Origin: Lachnospiraceae bacterium
Lineage (GTDB): Bacteria; Bacillota; Clostridia; Lachnospirales; Lachnospiraceae
Direction: 5' to 3'
DNA: 64,000 nucleotides
Assembly (NCBI GenBank): GCA_017634975.1
Contig: JAGBMJ010000093.1
Location: forward strand, 1-64,000
Position 1 is the stretch's first letter, and the number at the start of each line of letters is the position of its first letter. This document shows positions 18,267-26,798 of the stretch, in pieces. Under the pieces are notes generated by a model. The model was not told the origin of the DNA. It saw only the letters and a program-made list of their open reading frames with translations, and did not search any database. Position numbers and translations under genes: made by a program.

Positions 18267-18908
18267 TTATTTGATCGTAGAATACCCGAAACCGTTACAG
18301 ATGGCATCTACCGGCACGCCATCCCTGCAAAGCGGACAGTTTTCTGTCTCAAAGCTGGCATAATCCGGCAGATCATGATTGGAATACAGCGCCCGGATCG
18401 GAATGCCGCCGATCTGTGCCGCTACGGAATAGATTGCAGAGATACCGACCACTTCGCCTTTGTAGAATCCGATCGTACGGATCGCACCAAGCAGTGTCTC
18501 ACCGGTGGTCGCGGTATCGATCAGGATCAACACCTTCTTACCACGGATCATATGCTGGTTGTTCTCGCGGAACATCATCTGCCCGCTGGTATTGTATTCC
18601 GGGCTGGTGATATACATGGTCTTATGGGAATTGGCCGAAATGATACCGGCTTTGGTCATCTTATTTGCCATATAAGCGCCGACCACTTCCATGCTGTTTA
18701 GGCACAGGATCGTATCGATCACATCCGAGACCATATACATCTCTGCCAGTTCCTCACCGGTTGCCCTGGCTTCTCTCTGCCGGGATTTCATATCCGTCAG
18801 ATCCATGTAATAATTTACATGGGAATTCGGTGTCACAAAATGCCCGGGAATATAACGGAGCACCACATCTTTGTTTTTTGCATAGTCAATCTTTTTGTAA
18901 TCCTGCAT
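18267..18908 (-). CDS. Orphan orotate-phosphoribosyltransferase-like enzyme
   Basis: The start at 18908 is set by GGGGGAAGG five bases upstream, giving a 213-aa protein beginning MQDYKKIDYAKNKDVVLRYI. It has the type I PRTase fold with the PRPP-binding loop VLILIDTATTGETLLGAI, in which the usual two acidic residues are reduced to one Asp. The C-terminus has a CPLC pair (ENCPLCRDGVPVDAI) that could bind a metal. No pyr genes are nearby, so it may act on another base or be regulatory. It has its own promoter (18987-19015) and lies 18 bases upstream of the polytopic membrane protein gene. Confidence 0.8.
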   Translation of the reverse strand: MQDYKKIDYAKNKDVVLRYIPGHFVTPNSHVNYYMDLTDMKSRQREARATGEELAEMYMVSDVIDTILCLNSMEVVGAYMANKMTKAGIISANSHKTMYITSPEYNTSGQMMFRENNQHMIRGKKVLILIDTATTGETLLGAIRTIGFYKGEVVGISAIYSVAAQIGGIPIRALYSNHDLPDYASFETENCPLCRDGVPVDAICNGFGYSTIK

Positions 18909-18986
18909 AATACCTTCCCCCATTTCTTTTTTGTCCCCCAGTGTCATCCCGGATACCCGAAACAACAATGTTATGTTACCGATAAT

Positions 18987-19015
18987 ATTATACCAAAAAG
19001 AGCATCTTTTGACTA
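18987..19015 (-). promoter_or_regulatory. Extended -10 promoter for the PRTase gene
   Basis: The minus strand reads TAGTCA, a 17-base spacer ending TGG, and TATAAT (18992-18987), an extended -10 arrangement about 80 bases before the ATG at 18908. Confidence 0.6.
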
Positions 19016-19055
19016 GCATTTTTGTGCATTTTGTAATTAAAAGTCCACACGTACG

Positions 19056-19084
19056 TTGTATCTTTTGAAAAAGTATGATAAAAT
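19056..19084 (+). promoter_or_regulatory. Promoter for the CW_7 protein gene
   Basis: TTGTAT, a 17-base spacer and TAAAAT. A leader of about 30 bases carries AAGGAGG ahead of the ATG at 19123. Confidence 0.55.
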
Positions 19085-19122
19085 GCAGTTATCAGAATTC
19101 TTTCTTAAGGAGGTATCTTAAA

Positions 19123-19365
19123 ATGTCTTTTAAGGATGTTGCAAAGGGGCTCGGAAAAAAAGGACCATCGGATTCTTCTGCGGAAGGCACGATCCTGAGT
19201 GCTGCGGATGGTGCTCTGGCAGACGGCCGCGGACTTGACGAGATCGCACAGGAAGTGATCCAGGGGAAATGGGGTGTCGGCGAAGAACGGAAAAAGAAAC
19301 TGACCGAAGCCGGCTACGATGCCGCAGCTGTACAGAAACTGGTCAACGAAATGATGAAAAAATAA
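19123..19365 (+). CDS. Stand-alone CW_7 (Cpl-7-type) cell-wall-binding domain protein
   Basis: The ATG at 19123 is preceded by AAGGAGG at a spacing of 9, giving an 80-aa protein. The C-terminal 42 residues (DEIAQEVIQGKWGVGEERKK, then LTEAGYDAAAVQKLVNEMM) match the CW_7 repeat of the pneumococcal phage lysozyme Cpl-7, which binds the peptidoglycan muropeptide. The first 35 residues (MSFKDVAKGLGKKGPSDSSA) show no signal peptide and no catalytic domain. A single CW_7 repeat without an enzyme and without an export signal is unusual. It might work inside the cell, be released on lysis, or use the fold for another purpose. It has its own promoter and terminator. Confidence 0.8.
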   Translation: MSFKDVAKGLGKKGPSDSSAEGTILSAADGALADGRGLDEIAQEVIQGKWGVGEERKKKLTEAGYDAAAVQKLVNEMMKK

Positions 19366-19373
19366 GCTTTCCG

Positions 19374-19412
19374 AAAACAGTGGTTCTCCCAAAGGGAACT
19401 ACTGTTTTTTTA
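19374..19412 (+). terminator. Terminator of the CW_7 gene
   Basis: AAACAGTGGTTCTCCC pairs with GGGAACTACTGTTT (one mismatch/bulge) around AAA, followed by TTTTTTATT. Confidence 0.85.
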
Positions 19413-19442
19413 TTGGTTTCCACGCAAAAAATACTACTGTAT

Positions 19443-19470
19443 TTGACCGGAATGTGGTATGATGGATAAT
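19443..19470 (+). promoter_or_regulatory. Promoter for the YprB-like gene
   Basis: TTGACC (19443-19448), a 16-base spacer and GATAAT (19465-19470), about 38 bases before the ATG. Confidence 0.5.
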
Positions 19471-19508
19471 GTATGAAATAATCAATACGTTCAGAAAGGA
19501 TTCCTGAC

Positions 19509-20624
19509 ATGAAAACTATCAATGGTACTTTTGATTGCAATCCGGATTACCCTTTAGAACAGTTACTTTCCGAAGAACAGACACTCGAAGATATTCTCTT
19601 TCTGGATATCGAAACGACCGGTCTGTCTCCCCGCAACACCAATCTGTATCTGGTGGGATGCGTGTATTATCAGAGTGAAAAATGGCATTACATTCAATGG
19701 CTGGCAGAAACCTACGACGAAGAATTGCAGGTACTGACGGCATTCTTTGAATTTGTTCGTAAATACAGATTCCTGATCCATTTTAACGGGAATCGTTTTG
19801 ATCTGCCCTATCTGCTGCAAAAGGCAGAGCAATATGAAATGCCTTATTCTTTTGAAGGCAAAGACGGCGTCGATATCTACCGCCGTATCCTCGGATACCG
19901 CGACATCATCGGGCTGCCCAATCTTAAACAGAAAACGATCGAGGAGTTTCTCGGCATTGACCGTGATGATCAATACAGCGGCGGCGAGCTGATCAGCCGC
20001 TATCATGATTATGTCTGTGAAAAGGATCCCCTGATCTTAAACGAGCTGCTGTTGCACAACAAAGAAGATCTGGAGGGAATGCTGCGCGTGGTTTCCATGC
20101 TCTCCTACCCGGATCTGTTTTTAAAACCGGTACGTGTCATGGGCGTTCACGCAAATTATTTTAATGATATGAACCGGAAGCGCGGTCAGGAGATCATCCT
20201 GAAGCTGCGTTTCAAGTCCCCCCTGCCCAGGGTCATTTCCTTCCGCGGGCTCGGCTGCTACTTTACCGGCGAAGGGATCAACGGTTCCCTCAAAGTGCCC
20301 CTGTTTGAAGAGGAAATGAAGTACTTCTATTCCAATTATCAGGATTACTACTACCTGCCGGCCGAGGATACCGCTATGCACAAATCCATTGCTACCTTTG
20401 TTGATAAGGAGCACCGGATCCAGGCCACCGCTTCTAATTGCTACACACGCAAAAAAGCCCTGTTCCTGCCACAGTGGGAGGTTTTGTTCACACCATTCTT
20501 CAAGAGGGATTACAAAGCAAAGGAATATTTCTTTGAATTGACCGATGAGTTCAAGAAAAGCCGCTCCGGCTTTAATATGTACGCAGAACACATCCTGACC
20601 AGTATGTATCAGTATCGCGATTGA
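19509..20624 (+). CDS. YprB-like RNase H-fold 3'-5' exonuclease
   Basis: The 371-aa protein carries an RNase_H_2/DEDD exonuclease domain at about 25-200. It shows FLDIETTGLSPRNTNLYLVG (first two acids), HFNGNRFDLPYL (third), and HNKEDLEGMLRV (last acid with preceding His/Asn). In Bacillus the YprB family pairs with the helicase YprA; no such helicase gene is adjacent here. The C-terminal 150 residues are a domain of unknown role typical of the family. It is monocistronic, with promoter 19443-19470 and terminator 20649-20680. Confidence 0.85.
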   Translation: MKTINGTFDCNPDYPLEQLLSEEQTLEDILFLDIETTGLSPRNTNLYLVGCVYYQSEKWHYIQWLAETYDEELQVLTAFFEFVRKYRFLIHFNGNRFDLPYLLQKAEQYEMPYSFEGKDGVDIYRRILGYRDIIGLPNLKQKTIEEFLGIDRDDQYSGGELISRYHDYVCEKDPLILNELLLHNKEDLEGMLRVVSMLSYPDLFLKPVRVMGVHANYFNDMNRKRGQEIILKLRFKSPLPRVISFRGLGCYFTGEGINGSLKVPLFEEEMKYFYSNYQDYYYLPAEDTAMHKSIATFVDKEHRIQATASNCYTRKKALFLPQWEVLFTPFFKRDYKAKEYFFELTDEFKKSRSGFNMYAEHILTSMYQYRD

Positions 20625-20648
20625 TCTTCCTCGAAGACAATGAGCATC

Positions 20649-20680
20649 AAAAAAGCGTTCCGTTGCGGAACGCTTTTTAA
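20649..20680. terminator. Bidirectional terminator between yprB-like and cheR
   Basis: AAAAAGCGTTCCG pairs with CGGAACGCTTTTT around TTG, giving T runs on both strands. It serves the convergent plus-strand nuclease gene and the minus-strand cheR operon. Confidence 0.9.
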
Positions 20681-20693
20681 GTTCTTACTTTTT

Positions 20694-21725
20694 TCAATCC
20701 AGCCGTTCATAGAAGAACGAATTTTTACGACCATAGTGCATATCCTGATAGCCCGTGATCTGCTCCGTACTGCCGATAAAGAGGATCCCCTCATGCAGCA
20801 GCGTGTCATGGAATCGGCGGAATACCTCATCCTTTGCCTCTTCCGTAAAATAGATCAGCACATTACGGCATACGATCATATGATAATCCTTCGGATAATC
20901 CTTTGCTTCCAGCAGATTGGCCTGCCGGAATGTCACACGGGATTTGATCTCATCACTGACAGCATACGCGGTTTTCAGTGCAGCTACCGGATCGCTCTCT
21001 CCGATCACTTCGACCGCATCCATATCCTTACCGGTCAGTTTGCGGAAATATTTATCCCGAAATTCTTTCGGAACACCGGCCAAGGATTTCTCATCATAGA
21101 TACCACGTTTGGCTTTTGCCAGGATCGTCTTATCGATATCTGTAGCATAGATGCGTACCTGTTGGATCGGAATATACTTTGAAAGCGCCATTACCAGTGA
21201 ATACGGCTCATCACCGGTAGAGCAGGCCGCCGACCAGATCTTCAGGTTCTTACCGAATCTCTGTATCAAAAGAGGGATTACCGTCTTATCCATAAACTCC
21301 CACTGATCCGGATTACGATAAAACTCGGAAACATTAATGGTGAAGTGGTTCAAAAACTCCTCCAATGCTTCGCGATCCGTTTTCAGCAGATTGATGTAGG
21401 ATGGATAATCCTTCAATCCCTTCTTCGTGATCAACTGATCAATACGACGTTTCATCTGTGCTTCTTTATAAGCATTCAGATCCACCTTCGTAATGCCCAG
21501 TATCTGTTTTTTTAAATATTCATAATCGCCCAGATTAACACTGCTTCTTACAGAAGCAATATTTGAAGCAGCGGAATTACGGGTACTTAACGGCATCTGA
21601 CTCAGACTGCTTACTTTGTCACGTGTGACTGCCGCACGATCCAGTATATTTTTTCGATCCGCAATGGATTTTCTTTCGGATATGGTACCGCCCGTTTTCC
21701 GCTTATCCTTCAAATCAATGGGCAT
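20694..21725 (-). CDS. cheR: CheR-type SAM-dependent methyltransferase with N-terminal extension
   Basis: The 343-aa protein has a CheR N-terminal helical domain (residues 70-135, YEYLKKQILGITKVDLNAYK) and a Rossmann methyltransferase domain (140-343). The latter has the SAM-binding IWSAACSTGDEPYSLVM, IYATDID, and the CheR-specific VTFRQANLL and IVCRNVLIYF. CheR methylates glutamates of chemoreceptors. The first 65 residues form a basic, Ser/Arg-rich extension not found in standard CheR. It lies 6 bases downstream of rpsA and uses a ribosome site GGAGG inside the rpsA end, so it belongs to the cmk-ispH-rpsA transcript. No other chemotaxis gene is present here, so its target is uncertain. Confidence 0.9.
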   Translation of the reverse strand: MPIDLKDKRKTGGTISERKSIADRKNILDRAAVTRDKVSSLSQMPLSTRNSAASNIASVRSSVNLGDYEYLKKQILGITKVDLNAYKEAQMKRRIDQLITKKGLKDYPSYINLLKTDREALEEFLNHFTINVSEFYRNPDQWEFMDKTVIPLLIQRFGKNLKIWSAACSTGDEPYSLVMALSKYIPIQQVRIYATDIDKTILAKAKRGIYDEKSLAGVPKEFRDKYFRKLTGKDMDAVEVIGESDPVAALKTAYAVSDEIKSRVTFRQANLLEAKDYPKDYHMIVCRNVLIYFTEEAKDEVFRRFHDTLLHEGILFIGSTEQITGYQDMHYGRKNSFFYERLD

Positions 21726-21731
21726 TATGCA

Positions 21732-22814
21732 TTATTCCTCCGTATCGGAACCTTCATTCTCTTCCGGAAGCAGCTCTTTGCGGCTCAGGGAGATCTTGTG
21801 CTCTTCTACGTTTACATCTACTACCTTCGCTTCGATCTCGTCGCCAACCTTCAATACATCAGACGGCTTCTCGATGTGCTTGCGGCTGATCTGGGATACG
21901 TGAAGCAGTGCATCCACGCCTTCTTCCAGCTGAACAAATGCGCCAAACTCGGTCATACGTGCAACCTTACCGGTTACAACCGTACCGATCGCATACTTAT
22001 TCTCTACGTTAAGCCACGGGTTGTTCTCATCAAACTTTGCAGAGAGTGCGATCTTCTCGCCCTTGATCTCCTTGATGATCACTTTCACAGTGTCACCCTT
22101 CTTGAATACGTTCTGCGGAACATCGATACGTCCCCAGCTCATCTCGGAGATGTGCAGCAGACCGTCGATACCGCCGATATCTACGAATGCGCCGAAGCTG
22201 GTCACGTTCTTAACGACACCTTCAACGATATCGCCTTCTTTGATACGCTCCAATGCTTCTGCCTTCGCTGCTTTGTTGCGCTCTACCATGATGGACTTGC
22301 AGTCACCGATGTAACGGCGCTTCTTCGGATCAAACTCGCTCATAACGAACTCGATCTCCTGATCTGCAAATACATTCAGGTTCTTGGTATAGGTAGCGGA
22401 TACCAGACTTGCCGGAATGAATACCGGGATCTCGTCTACTCTTGCTACCAGACCACCCTTAACAACCTCGGAAACCTTAGCCTTCAGAACAGTCTTGTTG
22501 TTGAATGCATCCTCCAGGATCTTGCTGGACTTCTCAGCGATGATACGCTTATGAGACAGTACTACCTGTCCGTCACCGTCATTCAGTTTCAGAACTTTTA
22601 CTTCGATGGGATCACCGGCCTTCACCACAGTGGTAAGGTCTAATGTCTGGTCATTGCTGTATTCGTTTCTGGTTACGATGCCGTCTGATTTATAGCCGAT
22701 ATTGACAGCGATCTCAGTCGGTGTAACTGAGATAACAGTACCTTCCACCACTTCCCCCGTTCTGATATTTTTGAAAGATTCTTCCAACATTTGTTCAAAA
22801 GTTTGCTCTGACAT
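21732..22814 (-). CDS. rpsA: Ribosomal protein S1-like, four S1 domains
   Basis: The ATG at 22814 follows AGGAGG at a spacing of 9, giving 360 aa beginning MSEQTFEQMLEESFKNI. Four S1/OB repeats are visible (starts near VEGTVISVTPTEIAVNI, LKAKVSEVVKGGLVARV, VEGVVKNVTSFGAFVDI and VTGKVARMTEFGAFVQL). The last two are the best conserved, with GLLHISEMSW and ALLHVSQIS. It is shorter than the six-domain enterobacterial S1, as is usual in Firmicutes, and binds mRNA during initiation. It overlaps the 3' end of ispH by 20 bases. In many Clostridia the two are fused; here they are separate but coupled. Confidence 0.95.
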   Translation of the reverse strand: MSEQTFEQMLEESFKNIRTGEVVEGTVISVTPTEIAVNIGYKSDGIVTRNEYSNDQTLDLTTVVKAGDPIEVKVLKLNDGDGQVVLSHKRIIAEKSSKILEDAFNNKTVLKAKVSEVVKGGLVARVDEIPVFIPASLVSATYTKNLNVFADQEIEFVMSEFDPKKRRYIGDCKSIMVERNKAAKAEALERIKEGDIVEGVVKNVTSFGAFVDIGGIDGLLHISEMSWGRIDVPQNVFKKGDTVKVIIKEIKGEKIALSAKFDENNPWLNVENKYAIGTVVTGKVARMTEFGAFVQLEEGVDALLHVSQISRKHIEKPSDVLKVGDEIEAKVVDVNVEEHKISLSRKELLPEENEGSDTEE

Positions 22815-23667
22815 ATTTTTGAACCTCCTCAATGATATAGTTCGGGGTGGAAGCCCCCGCTGTGATACCGACTGTATTGATGCTTCCGTCCTGCTTCAGT
22901 TTCAGCTCCGAGAGAGTCTGGATAAAGTCTGTTCGCTTACACTCCTCTGCGCAGATCTCATAGAGCTTACGTGAATTGGAACTCTTGCTGTCCCCAATCA
23001 CGATCATCGCGTCTACACCCGCTGCGATCTCTCTTGCTTCCGTCTGATGCTGAACAGTAGCATTACATATAGTATTCACAATACTAACATAATACGATTT
23101 TTTTTCAAATATTTCAACAATTTTTTGAAATTTCTTGTGGTGAAATGTTGTCTGCGAAACCACGCATACTTCCGCGCCCTCTGGCGGTGTATATTGTTCC
23201 GCTTCTTCCGGCGTGCTGATCACAGTCGCCGGCCGTCTGCACCATCCCATAATGCCCTCCACTTCAGGATGTGCGGGATTACCCACGATCACGATCTCGC
23301 GGTTCTCACTCTCCCGGTAGACGATTTCATGGATACGTTTTACGAACGGGCAGGCCACGTCAACATACTCGATCCCTTTCTCTTCGAGCATATCGATCAC
23401 GCGCTTTGGTACGCCGTGCGAACGCAAAACTACGATGCCGCTGCTCACGGCACGCAGTTCTTCTTCGGTATTCAGAATGCGTGCTCCCTTCTCTTCCAGC
23501 CGGTGGATCACCTCGTCGTTATGGATCACCGGTCCGTAGGTATAGAGTTCCACACCTTTTTCTGCCAGCTCAAAGGCTTTATCCACCGCTTTTTTCACGC
23601 CGAAACAGAATCCGGCAGTCTTGGCGGTAATGACCTGTATTCCGCTTTCTTTCTTTTCTTCTGACAA
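22795..23667 (-). CDS. ispH: 4-hydroxy-3-methylbut-2-enyl diphosphate reductase
   Basis: The 290-aa enzyme performs the last step of the MEP isoprenoid pathway, reducing HMBPP to IPP and DMAPP with a 4Fe-4S cluster. The three cluster cysteines are in place: AGFCFGVKKAV (Cys21), YVDVACPFV and TICNATVQHQTEA. The His residues in GPVIHND and LRSHGVP and the Glu/Thr active-site motif VVSQTTFHHKKF are also present. It lies between cmk and rpsA, a typical clostridial order, 45 bases after cmk. Confidence 0.97.
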   Translation of the reverse strand: MSEEKKESGIQVITAKTAGFCFGVKKAVDKAFELAEKGVELYTYGPVIHNDEVIHRLEEKGARILNTEEELRAVSSGIVVLRSHGVPKRVIDMLEEKGIEYVDVACPFVKRIHEIVYRESENREIVIVGNPAHPEVEGIMGWCRRPATVISTPEEAEQYTPPEGAEVCVVSQTTFHHKKFQKIVEIFEKKSYYVSIVNTICNATVQHQTEAREIAAGVDAMIVIGDSKSSNSRKLYEICAEECKRTDFIQTLSELKLKQDGSINTVGITAGASTPNYIIEEVQKYVRANF

Positions 23668-23712
23668 TGCTCCGTACTCCTCTGCTGCTATCGGCTTCCT
23701 TTGCGAATGCCG

Positions 23713-24390
23713 TCAGCCCACTTTCTCGTTTACGATCGACAGCAGTTTCTCTTCCACTTCTTCGATCGTCATATCGGAAGTATCCACCAGCACGGCATCC
23801 TCTGCCTGTTTCAGCGGCGAGATCTCTCTTGTCATATCGCGATGATCGCGCTCAATGATATCCGCTTCGATCTGCGCCAGATCTGCAGATTCTCCCTTTG
23901 CGATCAGTTCCTCATAGCGGCGCTTTGCACGCACGGCACTGCTTGCGGTCAGATAGATCTTGACCTTTGCCTCCGGCAGCACGACGGTTCCGATATCACG
24001 TCCATCCATGACCAGGCTTTCTCTGGTTGCCAGCTTCTGCTGCAGCTCCACCAGTTTCTTACGCACATCCGGATTCACGCTGGAACGGGATGCCATATTG
24101 CTCACCTGTTCCGTCCGGATCAGGCCGCTCACATTCTCACCGTTTAAGATCACCTGCTGTACGCCATCCTCAAATTTAATGGAGATATCGGCATCCTTAC
24201 ACTTTGCACTGATTGCTGCGGCATCTTCCATATCCACGCCTTCTCTTAGCAGATACAGCGCCATAGCACGGTACATTGCCCCGGTATCCACATAGATCAC
24301 GCCCAGTTTCTTTGACACGCTCTTTGCGATCGTGCTCTTGCCCGCACCTGCCGGTCCGTCGATCGCTACCGAAAATACTTTATCTGACAT
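23713..24390 (-). CDS. cmk: Cytidylate kinase
   Basis: The 225-aa protein phosphorylates CMP/dCMP. It shows the P-loop GPAGAGKSTIAKSV, the YVDTGAMYRAMAL motif, the substrate loop VMDGRDIGTVVLPEA and the LID region ASSAVRAKRRYEEL. AGGAGG precedes the ATG. It opens the cmk-ispH-rpsA-cheR transcript. A TATGAT box lies just upstream (minus strand, about 24430) with no good -35. Confidence 0.97.
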   Translation of the reverse strand: MSDKVFSVAIDGPAGAGKSTIAKSVSKKLGVIYVDTGAMYRAMALYLLREGVDMEDAAAISAKCKDADISIKFEDGVQQVILNGENVSGLIRTEQVSNMASRSSVNPDVRKKLVELQQKLATRESLVMDGRDIGTVVLPEAKVKIYLTASSAVRAKRRYEELIAKGESADLAQIEADIIERDHRDMTREISPLKQAEDAVLVDTSDMTIEEVEEKLLSIVNEKVG

Positions 24391-24463
24391 TTGCTTTTCC
24401 CTCCTGTCAATTCACACTGTTATCTATCATAGCACATTCCGTGCCTTAACGCACCACATTCGT

Positions 24464-24534
24464 ATAAATTCATGTTTGTCGAGCCGGCTCACCCAAGAAC
24501 CGTCCCCATGGCTCACCGACAAACATGAATTTAT
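24464..24534. repeat. REP-like palindrome with an internal CAAGAACCGTCCCC module
   Basis: A 22-base arm (24464-24485, ATAAATTCATGTTTGTC plus GAGCC) pairs with 24510-24534, with a 3-base bulge. The loop carries CAAGAACCGTCCCC followed by ATGGCTCAC (24494-24516), the same module found three times at 62737-62843. The right arm overlaps the stop codon of the flavoprotein gene at 24531. Confidence 0.85.
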
Positions 24535-25850
24535 TCAGCCGCGCTTGCCCCGGCCAGGTGTCCTGTAGACCAGGCGATCTGCAGGTTGTAGCCGCCGGTA
24601 TGGGCATCCACGTCGATCACCTCGCCGGCAAAGTACAGCCCCGGTATGAGTTTGGATTCCATGGTAGAAGGATTGATCTCCTTGACGTTGACGCCGCCCT
24701 GCGTGATGATCGCCTCGGCAAAATCCCTTGTACCGGTCACTTCGTATTCCAGATGCTTCAGACATTGAACCATCCTCTGGCGTTCCTCTTTCGTGATACC
24801 GTTGACCATGCGGTCTGCCTTAATGCCGCAGCGATCCGGAAATACATCTCTTAACTTCCCCGGCAACAGACTGCCAATCACGTTCCCGAAATGCTTATTC
24901 TTATTCTCATCAAATTCACGTACGATGCGAGCATCCAGCTGTTCTTCCGTAAGCGCCGGTTTCAGATTGATCACCAGACGTGCTGCTTCGCTTTCTTTTC
25001 CCACACGACGCTTCTGATAGACCGAGGATGCCGTCAGGATCAACGGCCCGCTCACACCAAAGTGTGTATAGAGCATCTCCCCGAAACCGCTGTAGATCTC
25101 CTTTTTCCCGAGGAACAGTTTTGCCTCTACATTCTTAAGTGCCAGTCCCTGAAGCGCCCTGCATTCGTCCTCTTCGCGCAATACCAGCGGTACCAGTGCG
25201 GTACGCGCTTCCGTCATAGTATGGCCCTGTGCTTTGATCTGCTCATCAAAGCTGCCATCCGATCCGGTCGTTGCATAGGAATGTCCGCCGGTGGTCACGA
25301 TCACCGCATCCGCAAGCAGTTCTTTTACGGTCGTACCGCTTTTGCTGACCGTTACCTTCCTTTGGTTATCCAGAACTGTTTTTGCGATCTGCAGGCGAAA
25401 TCCGCTATCCCGTTTTGGCAGGATCTGTCGTACCTCGGTAAACAGCTGCACATCCACTCCCGCCTGCCGCAGTCCGCGCTCCATGGCATTGATCACATCC
25501 CACGAATGATCGCTCACCGGAAATACCCGCCCGCCTCTTTCCTCTTTCAACGGGCAGCCCAATTCCTCCACCAGTTCCATGACCGCATAATGATCAAAGT
25601 CATATATACTGCTGTAAAGAAACTTCGGATTGCTTACCACATGGGAAAAGAACTCTTCGTTCTCACAGGTATTGGTCAGGTTACACCGCCCCTTCCCGGT
25701 AATAAAGAGTTTCTTTCCAAGCTTTTCATTTTTTTCCAGCAGGATCACTTCTGCACCATTTCTTGCAGCCGTGATCGCCGCCATCATCCCGGCAGCCCCG
25801 CCGCCGATCACGGCAATTGTTTTCTTCGTCTTTTCCATAGGATCAACCAA
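24531..25850 (-). CDS. BaiN/HI0933-family FAD-dependent oxidoreductase
   Basis: The 439-aa flavoprotein begins with a dinucleotide-binding motif (IAVIGGGAAGMMAAITAARN) and GKKLFITGKGRCNLTNTCEN, the hallmark of the HI0933/BaiN (YhiN) family. It ends with GLYFAGEVIDVDAHTGGYNL, the FAD-contacting C-terminal motif. Family members include bile-acid and other uncharacterised reductases; the true substrate is unknown. The start is ambiguous: a TTG at 25850 has AGGGG ten bases upstream, while the ATG at 25838 lacks a good site. The stop codon lies within the right arm of the palindrome at 24464-24534. It follows the RpiR regulator gene by 44 bases. Confidence 0.88.
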   Translation of the reverse strand: MVDPMEKTKKTIAVIGGGAAGMMAAITAARNGAEVILLEKNEKLGKKLFITGKGRCNLTNTCENEEFFSHVVSNPKFLYSSIYDFDHYAVMELVEELGCPLKEERGGRVFPVSDHSWDVINAMERGLRQAGVDVQLFTEVRQILPKRDSGFRLQIAKTVLDNQRKVTVSKSGTTVKELLADAVIVTTGGHSYATTGSDGSFDEQIKAQGHTMTEARTALVPLVLREEDECRALQGLALKNVEAKLFLGKKEIYSGFGEMLYTHFGVSGPLILTASSVYQKRRVGKESEAARLVINLKPALTEEQLDARIVREFDENKNKHFGNVIGSLLPGKLRDVFPDRCGIKADRMVNGITKEERQRMVQCLKHLEYEVTGTRDFAEAIITQGGVNVKEINPSTMESKLIPGLYFAGEVIDVDAHTGGYNLQIAWSTGHLAGASAAE

Positions 25851-25894
25851 TTATGCTATTCCCCTCTTCGCATCTGGTAACGTGTTTCTTTAAT

Positions 25895-26761
25895 CTATTC
25901 CCCATAATCCGCCATCTCATCCCGTTCATAGGTCTGGAAAGCATTCCAGCTCTGTTCCAGCGTTTCCAGACGTTTGCGGATCTGTTCTTCGTTTTTCAGA
26001 TATACCCCGATCACCAATGCATTGATCGTACTCATTGGTGCGACCAGAGAATCTGCGATCGTGATCATATCGGTCTTTGCCCACAGACAGACCGACGAAT
26101 ACATATTCATCGGAGAATACTTGCTGTCCGTAATGGAAATGATCCGGGCGCCCTGATGGTTTGCATAGTCCATCGCCCGCAGCGTACGCAGGGAATATCT
26201 CGGAAAGCTGATGCCGATCACCAGATCCTCTTTTTGTACCCATGAAAGCTGCTCATAGATCTCACTGATATTCGTTGTCGTTACACTCAAAACATCATCG
26301 CGCATCATCCGCAGATAATAGGTCAGATAATCTGCCAGAGGCGCGCATGTACGAATGCCGACTATGCAGATCTTTCTGGCATTTGAGATCAGTTCCACAG
26401 CCTGATCAAAGGTATTGCCGTCCACCATTCCGATCGTATCAACGATATTCTGCGCATCTGCGACCAGCACACGCCGAAGCAGTTCCGAACGGTTTTCGCG
26501 CAGCTCATTTGTATTTGCTTTTTTCGGCGACACCAGACGGCTCTGCAAAGCATCTGCCATTGCCTGTTGAAATTCGGGATACCCCTCGTAACCGAGCATC
26601 GATGCAAAACGGACTACGGTCGATTCACTGACGGAAGCCGCCTCGGCCAGTTTCATCGCGGTCATAAAAGCTGCGCGTTCCATATTGTCGGAAATATAAT
26701 CCGCGATCTTTTTCTGGCCCTTGCTCATTTTATCGTATTGTGCTTTTATTGTTTCAAGCAT
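25895..26761 (-). CDS. RpiR-family transcriptional regulator with SIS domain
   Basis: The 288-aa protein has an N-terminal RpiR helix-turn-helix (about 1-75: KMSKGQKKIADYI, then KLAEAASVSESTVVRFASML, LGYEGYPEFQQ). A SIS phosphosugar-binding domain follows (about 125-260, with ARKICIVGIRTCAPLADYLT and VIGISFPRYSLRTLRAMDYA). Such regulators sense phosphorylated sugars or amino sugars. The next gene downstream is the flavoprotein, so the pair may be a regulator with its target or simply co-transcribed. Confidence 0.9.
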   Translation of the reverse strand: MLETIKAQYDKMSKGQKKIADYISDNMERAAFMTAMKLAEAASVSESTVVRFASMLGYEGYPEFQQAMADALQSRLVSPKKANTNELRENRSELLRRVLVADAQNIVDTIGMVDGNTFDQAVELISNARKICIVGIRTCAPLADYLTYYLRMMRDDVLSVTTTNISEIYEQLSWVQKEDLVIGISFPRYSLRTLRAMDYANHQGARIISITDSKYSPMNMYSSVCLWAKTDMITIADSLVAPMSTINALVIGVYLKNEEQIRKRLETLEQSWNAFQTYERDEMADYGE

Positions 26762-26798
26762 TGTATTATCACCTGTCTTTATATATCACTTCATATAG

